NCBI RefSeq assembly: GCF_900090045.1
Contig: NC_041784.1
Coordinates: forward strand, 348,501-412,500
Length of the DNA stretch: 64,000 bases
Source of the DNA: Plasmodium malariae
Lineage: Eukaryota; Apicomplexa; Aconoidasida; Haemosporida; Plasmodiidae
Reading direction: 5' to 3'
A model generated the notes under the pieces. That model had not been told where the DNA came from and did not search any database. It worked only from the letters and a program-made list of their open reading frames with translations. Below, in pieces: positions 35,036 to 46,330 of the stretch (positions within the stretch are counted from its first letter, which is position 1; each line of letters starts with the position of its first letter). Made by a program: the position numbers and the translations under genes.

Positions 35036-35063
35036 TACATGTACGGGTTTATATGTCCAATTT

Positions 35064-36209
35064 TCACCCGCGTTGCGCGCATTTCCTGTACTCGCGCAAA
35101 ATTTTCAAAGCCTTATAAAAAAACACCAAAAAAAGAGTAAATAAAAAAATAAAAATACGATATATTTGGAGGATATTAAAGAAAAGGTCATACAGAATAA
35201 ACGTAAACATAATAGAGATAAAGGAAAATAAAAAAGCATAATTGAAATAACTCGTGCGAATATTTTTAATATTATATTTGAAAAGATGAAAAATGAAATA
35301 AGTGCACATTAAAAAGGACAGCAATATCATAATAACAAGTATAATGGGTATAATATATATAAATAATTTTTTTGTTTTATTTATTCCATTTTTTTTGGAC
35401 GCATAAAACATTATATTATCTTTTTCCATAATTATTGGAAATGCATAATAATCTTTGTAATCATACAGTACATATTTACTATTATTAATATGCAATGTGT
35501 CATATGTAATTAATTGCTTTTGCATAATATTTGATATAATTCTGTTTTTGTTTTTTCTTATGGGGTAACTTACTACAGGTAAATTATTATAAAATGTTAA
35601 ATATATTTTTAAAAAATAAATTTTTGTAGTATATTTACCACCATCACTTATATAAATATCCAAATTGTAAAATCCATTAATAGCTATCAAATTAACAAAT
35701 AAAAGGGACAAGGTAGAAACAACAAAATTATCTTCAAATGTATTTGAAAACACAAAAGTTTCGTCTTTTTTTAAATCTTCAATCGTATTACTCATATGTA
35801 AAGAACTTCTATCTCCTATTAGCTCCTTTACTAAAAGAACTATCAATTTAGACTTATCAAACTTCTTATTCACTTTGAATGTGCAGCTAATTGTTAGCAT
35901 ATCGTACAAGCTGACTTGTTCATCTAATATAATGTAACTATTTATGTCCATACTTTTGGCCGTATTCTTCTCCTCATTAATTTCCGCATATATGTCCGAA
36001 TTTCCCTCCACATTTTTTTCCTCATCTATTACCTTCATGAGTATGTCTCTTTGCTCCTTTTTGTCATTCAAATATTTCGAGCCAGTTATTTTTATTTTAC
36101 TTAAAACCAAAAAAAAATTATCGCTTTTTTCAATGTTAACTAGGTCGTCTCTCCCCTCTGTAACCATACTTACTAAAATAAAAAGAAATATTAGGAAAAC
36201 AATATTCAT
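35064..36209 (-). CDS. Signal-peptide, multi-TM ER protein, possibly ribophorin II/SWP1 (OST subunit)
   Basis: Single exon, 381 aa. Residues 1-19 form a signal peptide ([16 protein letters not shown]). About 260 lumenal residues follow with a beta-rich pattern ([52 protein letters not shown]). Three closely spaced helices follow in the last 100 residues (starting near [31 protein letters not shown], and [15 protein letters not shown]), with a short basic tail. A signal peptide, a lumenal beta domain and a three-helix C-terminus is the architecture of ribophorin II/SWP1, a subunit of oligosaccharyltransferase. Sequence similarity is weak to my eye, so function is inference. It is certainly a secretory-pathway membrane protein. 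Confidence 0.8.
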   Translation of the reverse strand: MNIVFLIFLFILVSMVTEGRDDLVNIEKSDNFFLVLSKIKITGSKYLNDKKEQRDILMKVIDEEKNVEGNSDIYAEINEEKNTAKSMDINSYIILDEQVSLYDMLTISCTFKVNKKFDKSKLIVLLVKELIGDRSSLHMSNTIEDLKKDETFVFSNTFEDNFVVSTLSLLFVNLIAINGFYNLDIYISDGGKYTTKIYFLKIYLTFYNNLPVVSYPIRKNKNRIISNIMQKQLITYDTLHINNSKYVLYDYKDYYAFPIIMEKDNIMFYASKKNGINKTKKLFIYIIPIILVIMILLSFLMCTYFIFHLFKYNIKNIRTSYFNYAFLFSFISIMFTFILYDLFFNILQIYRIFIFLFTLFLVFFYKALKILREYRKCAQRG

Positions 36210-36402
36210 CTTGACTTTTTCGTTCTATAGAAGGAACATTGACGTGCTTCACTAATTTTTTTTTTATTTTTTCGTTCCTTTTTTTCTTCCTTTATATTAA
36301 TCCATTTTAAAAATTGAAATAACATTTATTCAGCCTCATTCGGCCAACAGATTAATGAATAATCAACTTGGTGGAACAGCAATGCTACAATGAGTTTGTT
36401 CA

Positions 36403-36450
<48 letters not shown>

Positions 36451-36516
36451 TTATATCCCTGTGCGATGATGGAACTATATATTGGTATGTATTAACAAAT
36501 TCTTTAATTACTTTTC

Positions 36517-36547
<31 letters not shown>

Positions 36548-37476
36548 ATTTTCCCTTTAACTTTTCATCAAAAAGAATAAAGACGAAACTACTAAAATAA
36601 AAGAGCGAGAAATAATTACTCTCCGTGAATTATCAGAGCGGGGCTGTATTTATACACATACATAAATACCTATATCTATATATGTATATAAAGTGTGATA
36701 CCCATTCATATACTCCCCACCCTGTAGAGGTGCCAGAAGAGCCTAAATTTTTAGTTTACGCCCTCACATAAATTATTTAGGCGTAGATTTAATAAATTGC
36801 GCCTAATCTTAAGAATATAACGAATTATGAAGAAAAAAAAAAAAAAAAAGGGGATACATTTAAATGGTGTACAAAGCAAAGGTACTATAAAAAAAAATTC
36901 AAATTAAAACAAAAATGATTGAAAGAGAAAACACGAAAAGAAGAGAAAAAAAAAAATATTACCTCAAAATTGAAGTGAGGGACAGTACCACAAAATTCGA
37001 ATGACGCGAAAAAATCAACGTGGGAACCTAAACATAAAGGAACAGCAAAAATGAAATAAACCATTATGTATAAGGATATTCATATGTGGATTAACAAATA
37101 AAAGGAAAAGAGAATATGAAAAAGGAAAGCACTAAAGGGGGAGGGCTTTGCAAAAATATACAAAAATAAATTTTGAAATATAATATATAGAAGTGGCATA
37201 GAAGAGGATGAGAAGCAAAATAAGCGTAGATGAGAAGCAAAATAAGCGTAGATGAGAAGCAAAATAAGCGTAGATGAGAAGCAAAATAAACGTGGATGAG
37301 AAGCAAAATAAACGTGGATGAGAAGCAAAATAAACGTGGATGAGAAGCAAAATAAACGTAGATGAGAAGCAAAATAGACGTGGAAGTGAAGTAGAATGGA
37401 CGTGGATGAGGGTGAAGAAAAATAATTTAACGATAAGCAGCTTAGCTAAAAGAAGCATCTCAAAAAGCTCTTTAAA
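36210..37476. promoter_or_regulatory. Divergent spacer between the OST-like gene and the RAP gene
   Basis: No gene seen. Features are a (TA)n run with TATG (about 36402-36450), a T-tract (about 36519-36544), an A-tract (about 36833-36849) and the 22-bp minisatellite that ends about 80 bp before the RAP gene start. Both neighbours point outward. Confidence 0.45.
37207..37400. repeat. 22-bp minisatellite just upstream of the RAP-domain gene
   Basis: About eight or nine copies of GATGAGAAGCAAAATAAGCG + TA, with a shift from AAGCGTA to AAACGTG along the array. As 22 is not a multiple of three, all three minus-strand frames stay open and give overlapping Phe-Ala-Ser-His periodic translations, which are not genes. 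Confidence 0.95.
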
Positions 37477-39477
37477 ATGTTCAGCTTCAAGCCGTTCCCT
37501 AATTTCACACGCAGAATAATTACAAAAACTATTAGGAGGACGTACAGTAGTTCTACAAAAATTTCAGTACAAAACGAAGAGAAGAAGATAAAAAATGTGC
37601 TTCTTTATTTAGAAAAATGTATATTAGAAGAAAAGGGAAAAAATGAACATTTGCTTTCGTTTAAGACGAAGAATGAACAGGAAGATAAGGTAGAGCAAAT
37701 CCGAAGGAACTTACTAATAACATCTTATCTATTAAAAAACATGCAAGCTAATGAGCAAAAGTGGTTATCCATATTTGAATTAGTTAGTACTTTATGCCCT
37801 CTGGATGAACAGACGCTTAAAAAGAAATCGATAAAATTAAAACAAAAAAATGACGAAAAGAATAAGGAACAATATGCATCAGTAAACCATGTGACAGAAT
37901 TTCAAAATAATAAAGCAATTAATAAAATTAGCAAAGAATACAATCTTTTAAATTTGTACTCGTGCTATGTTTTTAGCTTTAAGACATCCATAGATCGCCT
38001 TTTGAATTACTTACCAATGTATTCAATACATAACTATATCTTAATACTAAAGCACTGTGGAAATTTTCTTAATTTTTTCTTCAAAATAAATAATAGGAAA
38101 AATTTTACTAAACTCAACTATATATATATATACTCGTACAATCACAATTATATGAATAATTCAATCATTTTAAAAAATAAGAACGAGATCGTAGTAGGGG
38201 GCAAAGACAAATTAGATATCACTTACTACTATGAAGAAATATATAATTTGAAGTATCATGAGATATTTGTTTACAAAATAAAACTAATTAGCAAAATATT
38301 AAACACAATAAAATATGATTTAATGGAACGTGATATTTTTTGCCAACTAGCCATTTTTTTTTATACAAAAACAAAAAATGGGATAATAATTGAAAAAAAC
38401 ATTTTAGACTTGTTATATTATTACGTGGAACAACTACACAAAAATAGCTTCATTAAACATGTTGATGTACAATTATTTTTTAAAATTATTAACATAATGT
38501 ATTACTCAAAAATTGTAAGTACTAACGTACTCCAACATATTATTGGTACGTTAAAAAATATCAACCTCTCTTTTTGCCAATTTTGTAAAAAGGAAATATT
38601 TCAAAATTACTTGAAACTATTAACATTAGTAAATTTAAATGAACATAACTTTTACATTTATAATTTTTGCAAATATTACATTTTAAATATAATTACACGG
38701 ATGAGTAAACATCATTCAAATATTTATAACTTTTTTTTTGTCTCTTCCATTATAGGAATGTTTGATTTTTCGCTAATAGCACTATATATAAAATTTTTAA
38801 GACAAAATAAAAAAATTAATTTGAAAGAATCATTAACACATAAAATTTACTACACGCTGTTAGGTTGGGATATAATGCTCAGCGGCTTTATTAAAAATGT
38901 AAATAAAATAAGAGAAGAAGCAACTGGCTTTGTTAAGATAAATTTTTACACGAAACATATTTATCACACCTGTTCAAATTCCCCCTCATATGACTTGCTC
39001 TCGTTGTCACACGAAATAAACCATTTAAAAAATATTTACAAAAGTCAAATATATATCCAAAAATATGAGAGAAAAAACAATAGAAAAACCAAAAAAGTGA
39101 GTACAAATTACTATCTTAATCAGTACAGCATTTACCAAATTTTGAAAAAGCACTTCAATGATAACGTAACTTATGAACATATAACAGACCAAAAAATTTT
39201 ACTTGATATATTCTTGAAGATTCGTAAAAAAAATTATTGTAAAAATGTTGCAGTTGAATTTAACGGTAGGACACACTACAATTTGCTAGTTCAAAAAGAA
39301 GTTGGCAATAATAATGTACACTACACTATGATAGAAAATTACAATACTAAATATAAAAAATGGCTTATTTCAAATCTTCCCTTCTCAGCAATTTATATTC
39401 CATACTATGAGTGGAACAATTTTCCGCAAGCACAGCGGGAAAAATACCTTATGCAGGTACTGCATTTTGAGAAGTAG
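37477..39477 (+). CDS. RAP-domain protein, probably mitochondrial RNA metabolism
   Basis: Single exon, 666 aa. The first 35 residues are Arg/Lys/Ser/Thr-rich without acids (MFSFKPFPNFTRRIITKTIR), like a mitochondrial presequence. The middle is helical, as in heptatricopeptide/octotricopeptide RNA-binding arrays, although I cannot delimit repeats by eye. The C-terminal 75 residues are a RAP domain: KNVAVEFNGRTHYNLLVQKE, then KKWLISNLPFSAIYIPYYEWNNF and a final helix (REKYLMQVLHF). The VE-F-G-x-x-H-Y and IPYYEW motifs are diagnostic. RAP proteins in apicomplexans are known or proposed to bind and process organellar rRNA and mRNA, notably fragmented mitochondrial rRNA. The stop codon is only 164 bp from the convergent NEK2 stop. 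Confidence 0.88.
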   Translation: MFSFKPFPNFTRRIITKTIRRTYSSSTKISVQNEEKKIKNVLLYLEKCILEEKGKNEHLLSFKTKNEQEDKVEQIRRNLLITSYLLKNMQANEQKWLSIFELVSTLCPLDEQTLKKKSIKLKQKNDEKNKEQYASVNHVTEFQNNKAINKISKEYNLLNLYSCYVFSFKTSIDRLLNYLPMYSIHNYILILKHCGNFLNFFFKINNRKNFTKLNYIYIYSYNHNYMNNSIILKNKNEIVVGGKDKLDITYYYEEIYNLKYHEIFVYKIKLISKILNTIKYDLMERDIFCQLAIFFYTKTKNGIIIEKNILDLLYYYVEQLHKNSFIKHVDVQLFFKIINIMYYSKIVSTNVLQHIIGTLKNINLSFCQFCKKEIFQNYLKLLTLVNLNEHNFYIYNFCKYYILNIITRMSKHHSNIYNFFFVSSIIGMFDFSLIALYIKFLRQNKKINLKESLTHKIYYTLLGWDIMLSGFIKNVNKIREEATGFVKINFYTKHIYHTCSNSPSYDLLSLSHEINHLKNIYKSQIYIQKYERKNNRKTKKVSTNYYLNQYSIYQILKKHFNDNVTYEHITDQKILLDIFLKIRKKNYCKNVAVEFNGRTHYNLLVQKEVGNNNVHYTMIENYNTKYKKWLISNLPFSAIYIPYYEWNNFPQAQREKYLMQVLHFEK

Positions 39478-39641
39478 CATACGTGTGTATAGAAGTCTGC
39501 ATGTACAGGCGAGTAAAAGTATGTACATACGTACATCCATATAGATATAAATAAGTGTATATATAAGCGCTCTTTTCTGACACACACTCCTGTTTTTACC
39601 ATGAAATGGACAAAAATTAGCTGAAGTGTGCTCAAAAGGAA

Positions 39642-39809
39642 TTAATATTCTTCCCTCTTGTTCAGTATTTCACTTTTCAGTAAATGCACTTCCTTCTATG
39701 AGGTGAAAAAAAAGAATTTTTTTTTTTTTTCTAGCTATTTTTCATGTTATCTTTTTTTTTTTTCTAGCTATTTTTCATGTTATCTTTTTTTTTTTTTTCT
39801 TGCTATTTC

Positions 39810-39843
<34 letters not shown>

Positions 39844-41738
39844 GTTAAAACGATTATCTCCGTTAACCTGCATATAAGCGGTGGCAATTAAGTCATATAC
39901 CGTGGGTCTTTCTTTGTAATTTTTTTTCAACATCCAATGGCACAAATTTATGAGCTCTTCGGAGTAATTTGAGGGAAGAGGATCTGGCTGCGGAATGAGA
40001 TTTTGATACAAAAAAAGGGGAGATATATTACATTTCGCATTTTGCATTTTGTTGTTCTCTTTCGAATAAAGGGTTCTATTTATTCACATACCTCATCCTC
40101 ACAAATTTTCTGAACAACCGATAACATATTTGCGTTATGCGATTTGAACGGTTGCTTTAAGCTAATAAGTTCGTATAATATGACTCCAAGAGACCATATA
40201 TCGGCTGGAAAGCTGTAGGTTACATTCTTGGGAAGTCATTGCAAAAAAATAAATAGGAGGGCGTAAAAAAAAAAAAAAAAAAAAAGTACAAACAAAAGGT
40301 GCAAATAAAAAGTTCAAATAAAGAGGGCAAATAAAAAGTACAAACAAAAGGTGCAAATAGAAAGTACAAACAAAAAGTACAAATAAAAAGAGCAAATAAA
40401 ACTGTATAAAAATGGACAGACACGAAACATTAAGTGAACAAAAGTGTAAACCTAATTTCACTTACTTTACAAACTTCCGGGGCCATATATCCTATTGTTC
40501 CGCATAGTGTACTTGTTTGTTCTGTTTGTTCTAAAAGTTTCGATAAACCGAAGTCTCCAACTTTAGCTCTTTCATGTTCATCTAAAAATATATTATTGCA
40601 CTTCAGATCTTTAAAAAAAAAAAAAAAATATATATATTATGTGAACAAAAATTGAAATACTGGTAAAGACGCAGAAGCAAAATAATAATACTAATATTAA
40701 TAGCTCGTGAACGGAAAAAAAAAAAAAAAATTAAGATTAAAATTAAAGGTTAAAGTTGGCAATTTATATGAGAAACGAATTCATTTTAACGCCTATACCA
40801 AGCACAATATATATAGTTACCTCTGTGTATAAGCTTCTTATCATGTAGAAATTTTATTGCAGTAATTATGTGCAATAGCCACCTTTTTATTTTTGCCTCA
40901 GGAATAAACGTTTTCATTTCCTTATTTTTTTTTATGTATTTGCTCAAATCTCCTTCTTCATTTCATAAAAAGTAAGAAAGGTTAGTTATTATAGCACCTT
41001 TGTAAACGCTTACAAGTAATGGTAGGATTAAAAAAAAAAAAAAAAAAAAAAAAACTCACTTGAGCAGTAATCCATAGCAACATATAACACACTGCCTTCA
41101 ATAAATGCTTCCTTATATCTGACAATGAATGGGTGCACCGACACTTCAACCAATGTCTTAAATAATCAAAAAAAAAAAAAAAATCAAACAAACAAACAAA
41201 CAAACAAACAAACAAACAAACAAACAAACAAACAACAAACAACAAACAAACGAAATAAAACAAATCATCAGTTGCGCCTGCTTATCCATTTAGTAACTGA
41301 TTCGCAGACACATATTTATCTATTTTCTGCTTCTTTTTTTTTTTTTTTTTTGAACTTAAACCTTAAGTTCATTCACGACATTCGTTTTCTCCTTATAATT
41401 CATACATGTCATATCTATCTGCTTAACAACGAAGCTAATAAAAATATGCAAAAATGATGAATAATATCAGATGAAAAGAACTCTACAAAATGTGCTGTTA
41501 TTTAAAAAAAAAAAAAAAAAAATTATTATTTATGTTCTTTAGTAACTAAAATGCAATAAAAAATCTAAATGCACGTATTAAACACATGTATTATTTCGAT
41601 GTAATCATTACAGGCACATGCATACACTACTACATACATTTCCCCCTTATTGTCTTTAACCGCTGTAACAATACCGAATGACCCCCTCCCTATTGCTTTT
41701 ATAACCTCGTAAGAACCTATTTTTTTGGGCTTAGACAT
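39642..41738 (-). CDS. NEK2: NIMA-related protein kinase NEK2 (eight exons)
   Basis: Ser/Thr kinase of the NIMA family, known in Plasmodium for a role in pre-meiotic DNA replication and ookinete formation. Minus-strand exons are 41738..41638, 41434..41362, 41156..41060, 40955..40821, 40608..40466, 40226..40092, 39987..39868 and 39695..39642; all phases fit, giving 285 aa. Motifs are the Gly loop GRGSFG (17-22), catalytic Lys in FVVK (38), HRDLKCNN (134-141), DFG (154-156), MAPE (177-180) and DIWSLGVILYEL. The last, 54-nt exon encodes KEVHLLKSEILNKREEY and stop, so there is almost no C-terminal extension beyond the kinase domain. Assignment to NEK2 rests on the short length and on the adjoining IMC1g gene. 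Intron 2 contains a (CAAA)n run. If exon 7 were not spliced, a poly-Lys tail would result. Confidence 0.92.
41183..41249. repeat. (CAAA)n microsatellite in NEK2 intron 2
   Basis: About a dozen AAAC tetranucleotides on the plus strand inside the second intron of NEK2, which reads (GTTT)n on the transcribed strand and lies close to the acceptor, so it may act as an extended pyrimidine-rich tract. Confidence 0.9.
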
Positions 41739-42980
41739 TTTGTATATTAATATATTCCTTCATATTTTTCACTTAATCTAACCGACTGTTGGTTGTATTT
41801 TTCTTTATCTACAACAAAATAATAATTACTTATTCTCATAAGTTATTTAGCCATACATATATACAATATATGTGCCATTAATGCTCCCTATTTTTAACTT
41901 CTGAGTAAAGATGTTACATTCCCAAATGGAAAAGCTATCAAAGAAATTTAAGCAAAAGTTTTCTTACAATAATGTAGATTATTTATTTATACTTCTTCAC
42001 TGATAATATATTTTCCCTATGCAAATACTTGAATTAATCTCGTTACTTATTTAATTTTTACTACATTTACACTTATATAAGTATATTTAAAAAAAAAAAA
42101 AAAAAATTTTAAAGGCAAATTCTATGTATATACAGAACAACGCAAAAAAAAAAAAATAAAATAAAAAATAAATAAATAAAAAAATAAAAGTATACCCATA
42201 ACTTCCTCAGTTTCACTAAAACATATACAAAATGAACATGTATGTACTAGTATGCATGTAATAAATTATATTACTCTGTGTAGAATCCAGTAATAAAAAA
42301 TAGAGTTAAAGTAAAATAAAACGAAAAAAAGATTTGTTCTATGAGTTTCATTTACCGCATTCTGTCTGTTCAACGAGCTATTTTGCATGATTGTAAATTC
42401 TTTGCCAAAATTTTCTGAAATATTATATATTAAGATATAATAATTATTCTTTTTTTTTAAAATTCAGCTAGTTATAAGATGTTTGTTAATTTTTGGACAA
42501 CAAAAAATTATATAAAAGTAAATAGTAAACTTAAATAATAGTAGAATATATGTAATAATAAAATTTATACAGTAATAGCATGTATGTAATATAGAACATA
42601 AATAAAAATAGAATATAAATAGAGAGAAAATTTGAAAGACAAGATCCCTGAATTTGACGTTTTTTTTAAATGACAAATTAGGAAAAACAGTATTAGAATT
42701 ATTCAAAGTTTACATAGTTGTCTTAAATAATGTGGTACACATTTTAAAATAATTTAGACTTATGTTACAGAAAAACTGAAGGACATTCAAACATATAAAT
42801 TAAAAAGGATGAAATTAAATTGACAATTATATTTATTAGGCGCAAGAAATTATTTAAAAAAAAAAAGATAAAATGATAATAAAATGATAAAAAAAAAATA
42901 ATAAAAAGATTATAAGAGGATAATTAAAAGAAAAGAAATGGAAAGTGCAATAGCGCAAAGAAATAAAAGAAAAGGCGGGT

Positions 42981-43018
<38 letters not shown>

Positions 43019-43578
43019 TATAAATGAATATAGAAGTACATATATTCTTATTAAAAGTAATAAAATTAGAAGTTTTATCAAAACATATGTTGGATTAATA
43101 ATATTATTCAAGAAATATAAAAAAAAAATTAATATTTCCTACTCAGGAAATATGTACGTATACATAACAAAGCAGATCAGGAATGTCACATTAAAGCAAA
43201 GCAAAGCAAAACAAAAGATCTGCTGAAAAAAATAAGAGCTCCAATTTAAAAAATTTCCGTTAATTTGTTATTTGTACAAGTTACATGTAAACATATATGA
43301 AAATGTGTAAGTACATACATATATATACACATATATAATTTTTTCTCTTTTTATAGACCCTACTGGGTAGCTCATTTAATATATTTTCAAAAAACGCTTT
43401 TTATATCGGTCAGAAGGAAATGAAAAAAAAAAAAAAAAAAAAAAAAAAAACGATTTAGAGTGGTGCAATAAAGGAATTCTTAAACTTTCATGCGCTATTG
43501 TTATATCATATCCCAAAAAAAAATATATATATATATATACATATGAACGTACTTATACGCGTGTACTTAAGGCACACC
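41739..43578. promoter_or_regulatory. NEK2 5' flank and IMC1g 3' flank
   Basis: About 1.8 kb with no supported gene. A-tracts lie near 42087-42106 and 42988-43016, and a 30-base A-tract near 43421-43450 precedes the IMC1g stop side. An 80-codon hydrophobic frame near 42464-42706 has no start context or known features and is left out. Confidence 0.4.
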
Positions 43579-44478
43579 TTACGCATAGGTGCAGTAGCAA
43601 TTGTTCCTCTGCATTAACTGAGGTGTTTTCGAGATTCTTATTTTAGGAAAATTGGTATCCTTTGACTTGTATATATTTATGCTTGAAAACCTTTTTTCTC
43701 TTTCTGGGAATCCTTTACATACAGACGACTGAAGTTTAGGAAAATTATCATATGATGGAAGGAATTTACAGCTTACAGTTGTACAGAAATTTTCTTGATT
43801 TATAGTGTCCATGGTTGTGGCTTGATCTGGTTCCAAACGAATAGTTGCATCTGAATTTCTGTTTTGCAAATTTAACTCACTTAATAGTTGAATATCTTTT
43901 TCATTAATATTTGTGGTTTGTTTTTGTTTAAGATCTGCGTATTTGACTTCTTTACTTTCAACTTCTTTGCTTATATCAATGTTAGGGCAATTAACTTCGG
44001 GTATTTCTACAATACTTTCTCTTTTATTTGTCTTTAAAACAGGTATAACTTTTTCGACAATCATATATCTAGGTACTGTAATAATTCTTTCTCTGTTCAC
44101 ATACACTGGTACATCCACGATTTTCTCAATAGTTTTAATTTGTGGAACCTCAACAATTTTTTCCTGATATATAATTCTATCAACATTTTTTATTTTTTCC
44201 ACGTATACAGTCTTTGGTTTATATACATTTTTGTACTGGATTACGGGTCTTATTTGTTCTACTATCCTTTCAACTGTTTTTATATGAGGGACTTCTACAA
44301 TTTTTTCTAATAACACCTCTTTAGGAACTTCAACAATCTTATTTTGAACTATTGGCTCTAACACTTTTGGTGGCAATTGTTTATTTACGATTTGTGGGAA
44401 TTGCTCATTTTCATTTTCTTTAGATTCAAAAACGTTGTCCCCTGAACAACAGGCTAATTTTTGATTTGTCGAGCACAT
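43579..44478 (-). CDS. IMC1g: Alveolin, inner membrane complex protein IMC1g
   Basis: Structural protein of the subpellicular network beneath the inner membrane complex, which gives zoites and ookinetes shape and strength. Single exon, 299 aa. The centre (about residues 40-170) is made of alveolin repeats rich in Val/Pro/Glu/Lys: KIVEVPKEVLLEKIVEVPHI, VERIVEQIRPVIQYKNVYKP, RIIYQEKIVEVPQIKTIEKI and ITVPRYMIVEKVIPVLK. Both ends carry Cys motifs (MCSTNQKLACCSG at the N-terminus; NNCYCTYA at the C-terminus) that suit palmitoylation or disulfide linkage. Length, terminal Cys motifs and the neighbouring NEK2 gene support the IMC1g assignment within the family. There is no signal peptide or TM segment, as expected. 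Confidence 0.93.
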   Translation of the reverse strand: MCSTNQKLACCSGDNVFESKENENEQFPQIVNKQLPPKVLEPIVQNKIVEVPKEVLLEKIVEVPHIKTVERIVEQIRPVIQYKNVYKPKTVYVEKIKNVDRIIYQEKIVEVPQIKTIEKIVDVPVYVNRERIITVPRYMIVEKVIPVLKTNKRESIVEIPEVNCPNIDISKEVESKEVKYADLKQKQTTNINEKDIQLLSELNLQNRNSDATIRLEPDQATTMDTINQENFCTTVSCKFLPSYDNFPKLQSSVCKGFPEREKRFSSINIYKSKDTNFPKIRISKTPQLMQRNNCYCTYA

Positions 44479-45464
44479 TTTTGCAAACGTTGTTGTTTAA
44501 ATGTCTTACTTTATTTTTTTTTTTTTTTTTTATACTACGACGTGTTTACTTATATATGAATAAATATATATACGTATACATACTTAAACATACATATATA
44601 TATTTGTATATATATATGAGCTGTTTTTCGGGTAACTTTTATGTAGCAGGCTAGAAGTGTAAAACGGTTTCACAATAATAATGGAGTTTTAAATTAGCTT
44701 AGAGGTACTAATTTGAATTAAAAATCAATTGAAATTAGTTTTAAAAAAAAAAAAAAAAATTCCACATAAATATTTATGCGTACAATAATAAGTTACATCT
44801 ATTCCTTAATATCTTGTTCTTTATATATATAGATCTCAAGATGTATAACTATTACAATTTTAAAGAAAAGAAAAGAAAATAAAGGAGTGGTGGTGGAATT
44901 GTAATAAAATATAGTTACTGCTTAAATACTAAGCTAACAAAGAATTATTTTTTTACAGTAATTGGCACAAAAAAAAAAAATAAAAATAAAGGAACGGCAA
45001 AGAGGAAAAATAAAAATAAAAAATAAAAAAATAGAAAGCAAGGTTGCGAGAAATTTTTATTTTTTTTTTTTACTATAAATATTTAAATAAAAAATAATAC
45101 TATACACGCACACACGAATGTATATATATTTTTTTTAAGTCCTAGTAATAAAAGAGAAAGAAATAACGAAAAATAGGTTGCTCCTTTTTATTCAAAGCAA
45201 TATAAATAAAAAAATATATATACACAAACTAGAATGCTTTAAATATAAAACGTCCTTTTGTGAAATTGTAGAATTGTTCAAAAAATATTAATAAAATGAA
45301 AATGAAGACTTGTTATATTTTTTGCTTCATGGAAAAAGATATTAACAAATAAGAAAAAAAAAAAAAAAAAAATATTAACAGTTGCCAAATAGCTTTTTTT
45401 AAATTGCTGATTTAAGTGTTACATAATAATATATATATATATACAACATGTATATTATGTATAT

Positions 45465-45471
<7 letters not shown>

Positions 45472-45528
<57 letters not shown>
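45472..45528. repeat. (TA)n microsatellite
   Basis: About 28 TA dinucleotides in the IMC1g/bL32 spacer. Confidence 0.95.
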
Positions 45529-45531
<3 letters not shown>

Positions 45532-46167
45532 ATGTATATTTATTTATTTATTTTTATAATAATATTTAAATGCTTAATGTTTCAAAATGTATAAAAAGGC
45601 AAAAAAATAAAAGGAAAAATTAAGAAACTTTCTAAAAAATGTTGTAAACAACACTTTATTTACGCACACATCAAAATCAGCAACCATTCGTTCAACTACT
45701 TTTTTTTAAATATAATATTGTTCAGGTAAAAATTGTAAAAAAAAAAAAAAAATTTAACGCACGCAAAAATAGCTATTTTAAAAATTATGTATATTATTTA
45801 AAAATAAGGAGTTATAAAAAAAAAAAAAAAAAAAAAAAAAAGGAAAAAATGGGAAAAACATCGCATGTACAGGTTATAAAATATTTGTAACTTATTTTTT
45901 TTCCATATATTACATTTTTCCTATTTTTCCAATATTTTCTGTTATTCCAATTTTTTCTGTTTTTCCAATATTTTCTATTTTTTTTTTTTTTTTTTATAAT
46001 TTCATTTAACTATATGTGCCTTTTAATTTTTACTTGTTTCCATTAAATTTTACACATTCATTCACTTCAGAAAATGTTCAGACGCGCACATATACATATG
46101 TATTAACACTTTTCGAAAAACGTAAAAAATTAAAAAAAGAAAGTCAATACCTCATTTCTCATAAAAT

Positions 46168-46170
<3 letters not shown>

Positions 46171-46221
<51 letters not shown>
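46171..46221. repeat. (TA)n microsatellite
   Basis: About 25 TA dinucleotides, roughly 110 bp downstream of the bL32 stop codon. Confidence 0.95.
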
Positions 46222-46227
<6 letters not shown>

Positions 46228-46330
46228 CATATTTACATAAATGTATACCTATACTTTTATGTGTATACACTGAATTTGAAATAATGGTACTCTGCATTCC
46301 TTTTTATTTTAATTTTTAATCTTTTTTTTT

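Larger units (their letters stand above)
33772..35063. other. Convergent spacer after ArfGAP
   Basis: Shared 3' flank of the ArfGAP and the minus-strand membrane protein. It contains an unusual C-tract followed by an A-tract (CCCCCCCCC at about 33945 then about 20 A), a T-tract of about 27 bases (34129-34155), a (TA)n run (about 34436-34484) and a dense ACATATATATACATATACAT microsatellite from about 34905 to 35035 reaching almost to the stop codon of the minus-strand gene. No gene. Confidence 0.5.
44479..46330. promoter_or_regulatory. IMC1g 5' flank and bL32 3' flank
   Basis: About 1.85 kb lacking genes. It includes a T-tract just upstream of IMC1g (about 44513-44531), long (TA)n runs at about 45472-45528 and 46171-46221, and several A-tracts. 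The IMC1g promoter should lie near 44.5-45.2 kb; I could not name a stage-specific motif with confidence. Confidence 0.45.

Noticed and set aside
37080..37458. Three overlapping minus-strand frames with Phe-Ala-Ser-His periodicity.
   Set aside because: They arise from the 22-bp repeat read in all three phases.
42464..42706. 80-codon hydrophobic minus-strand frame.
   Set aside because: The Phe/Ile/Tyr-rich composition expected from A+T-rich spacer, no recognisable motif, and no exon context.
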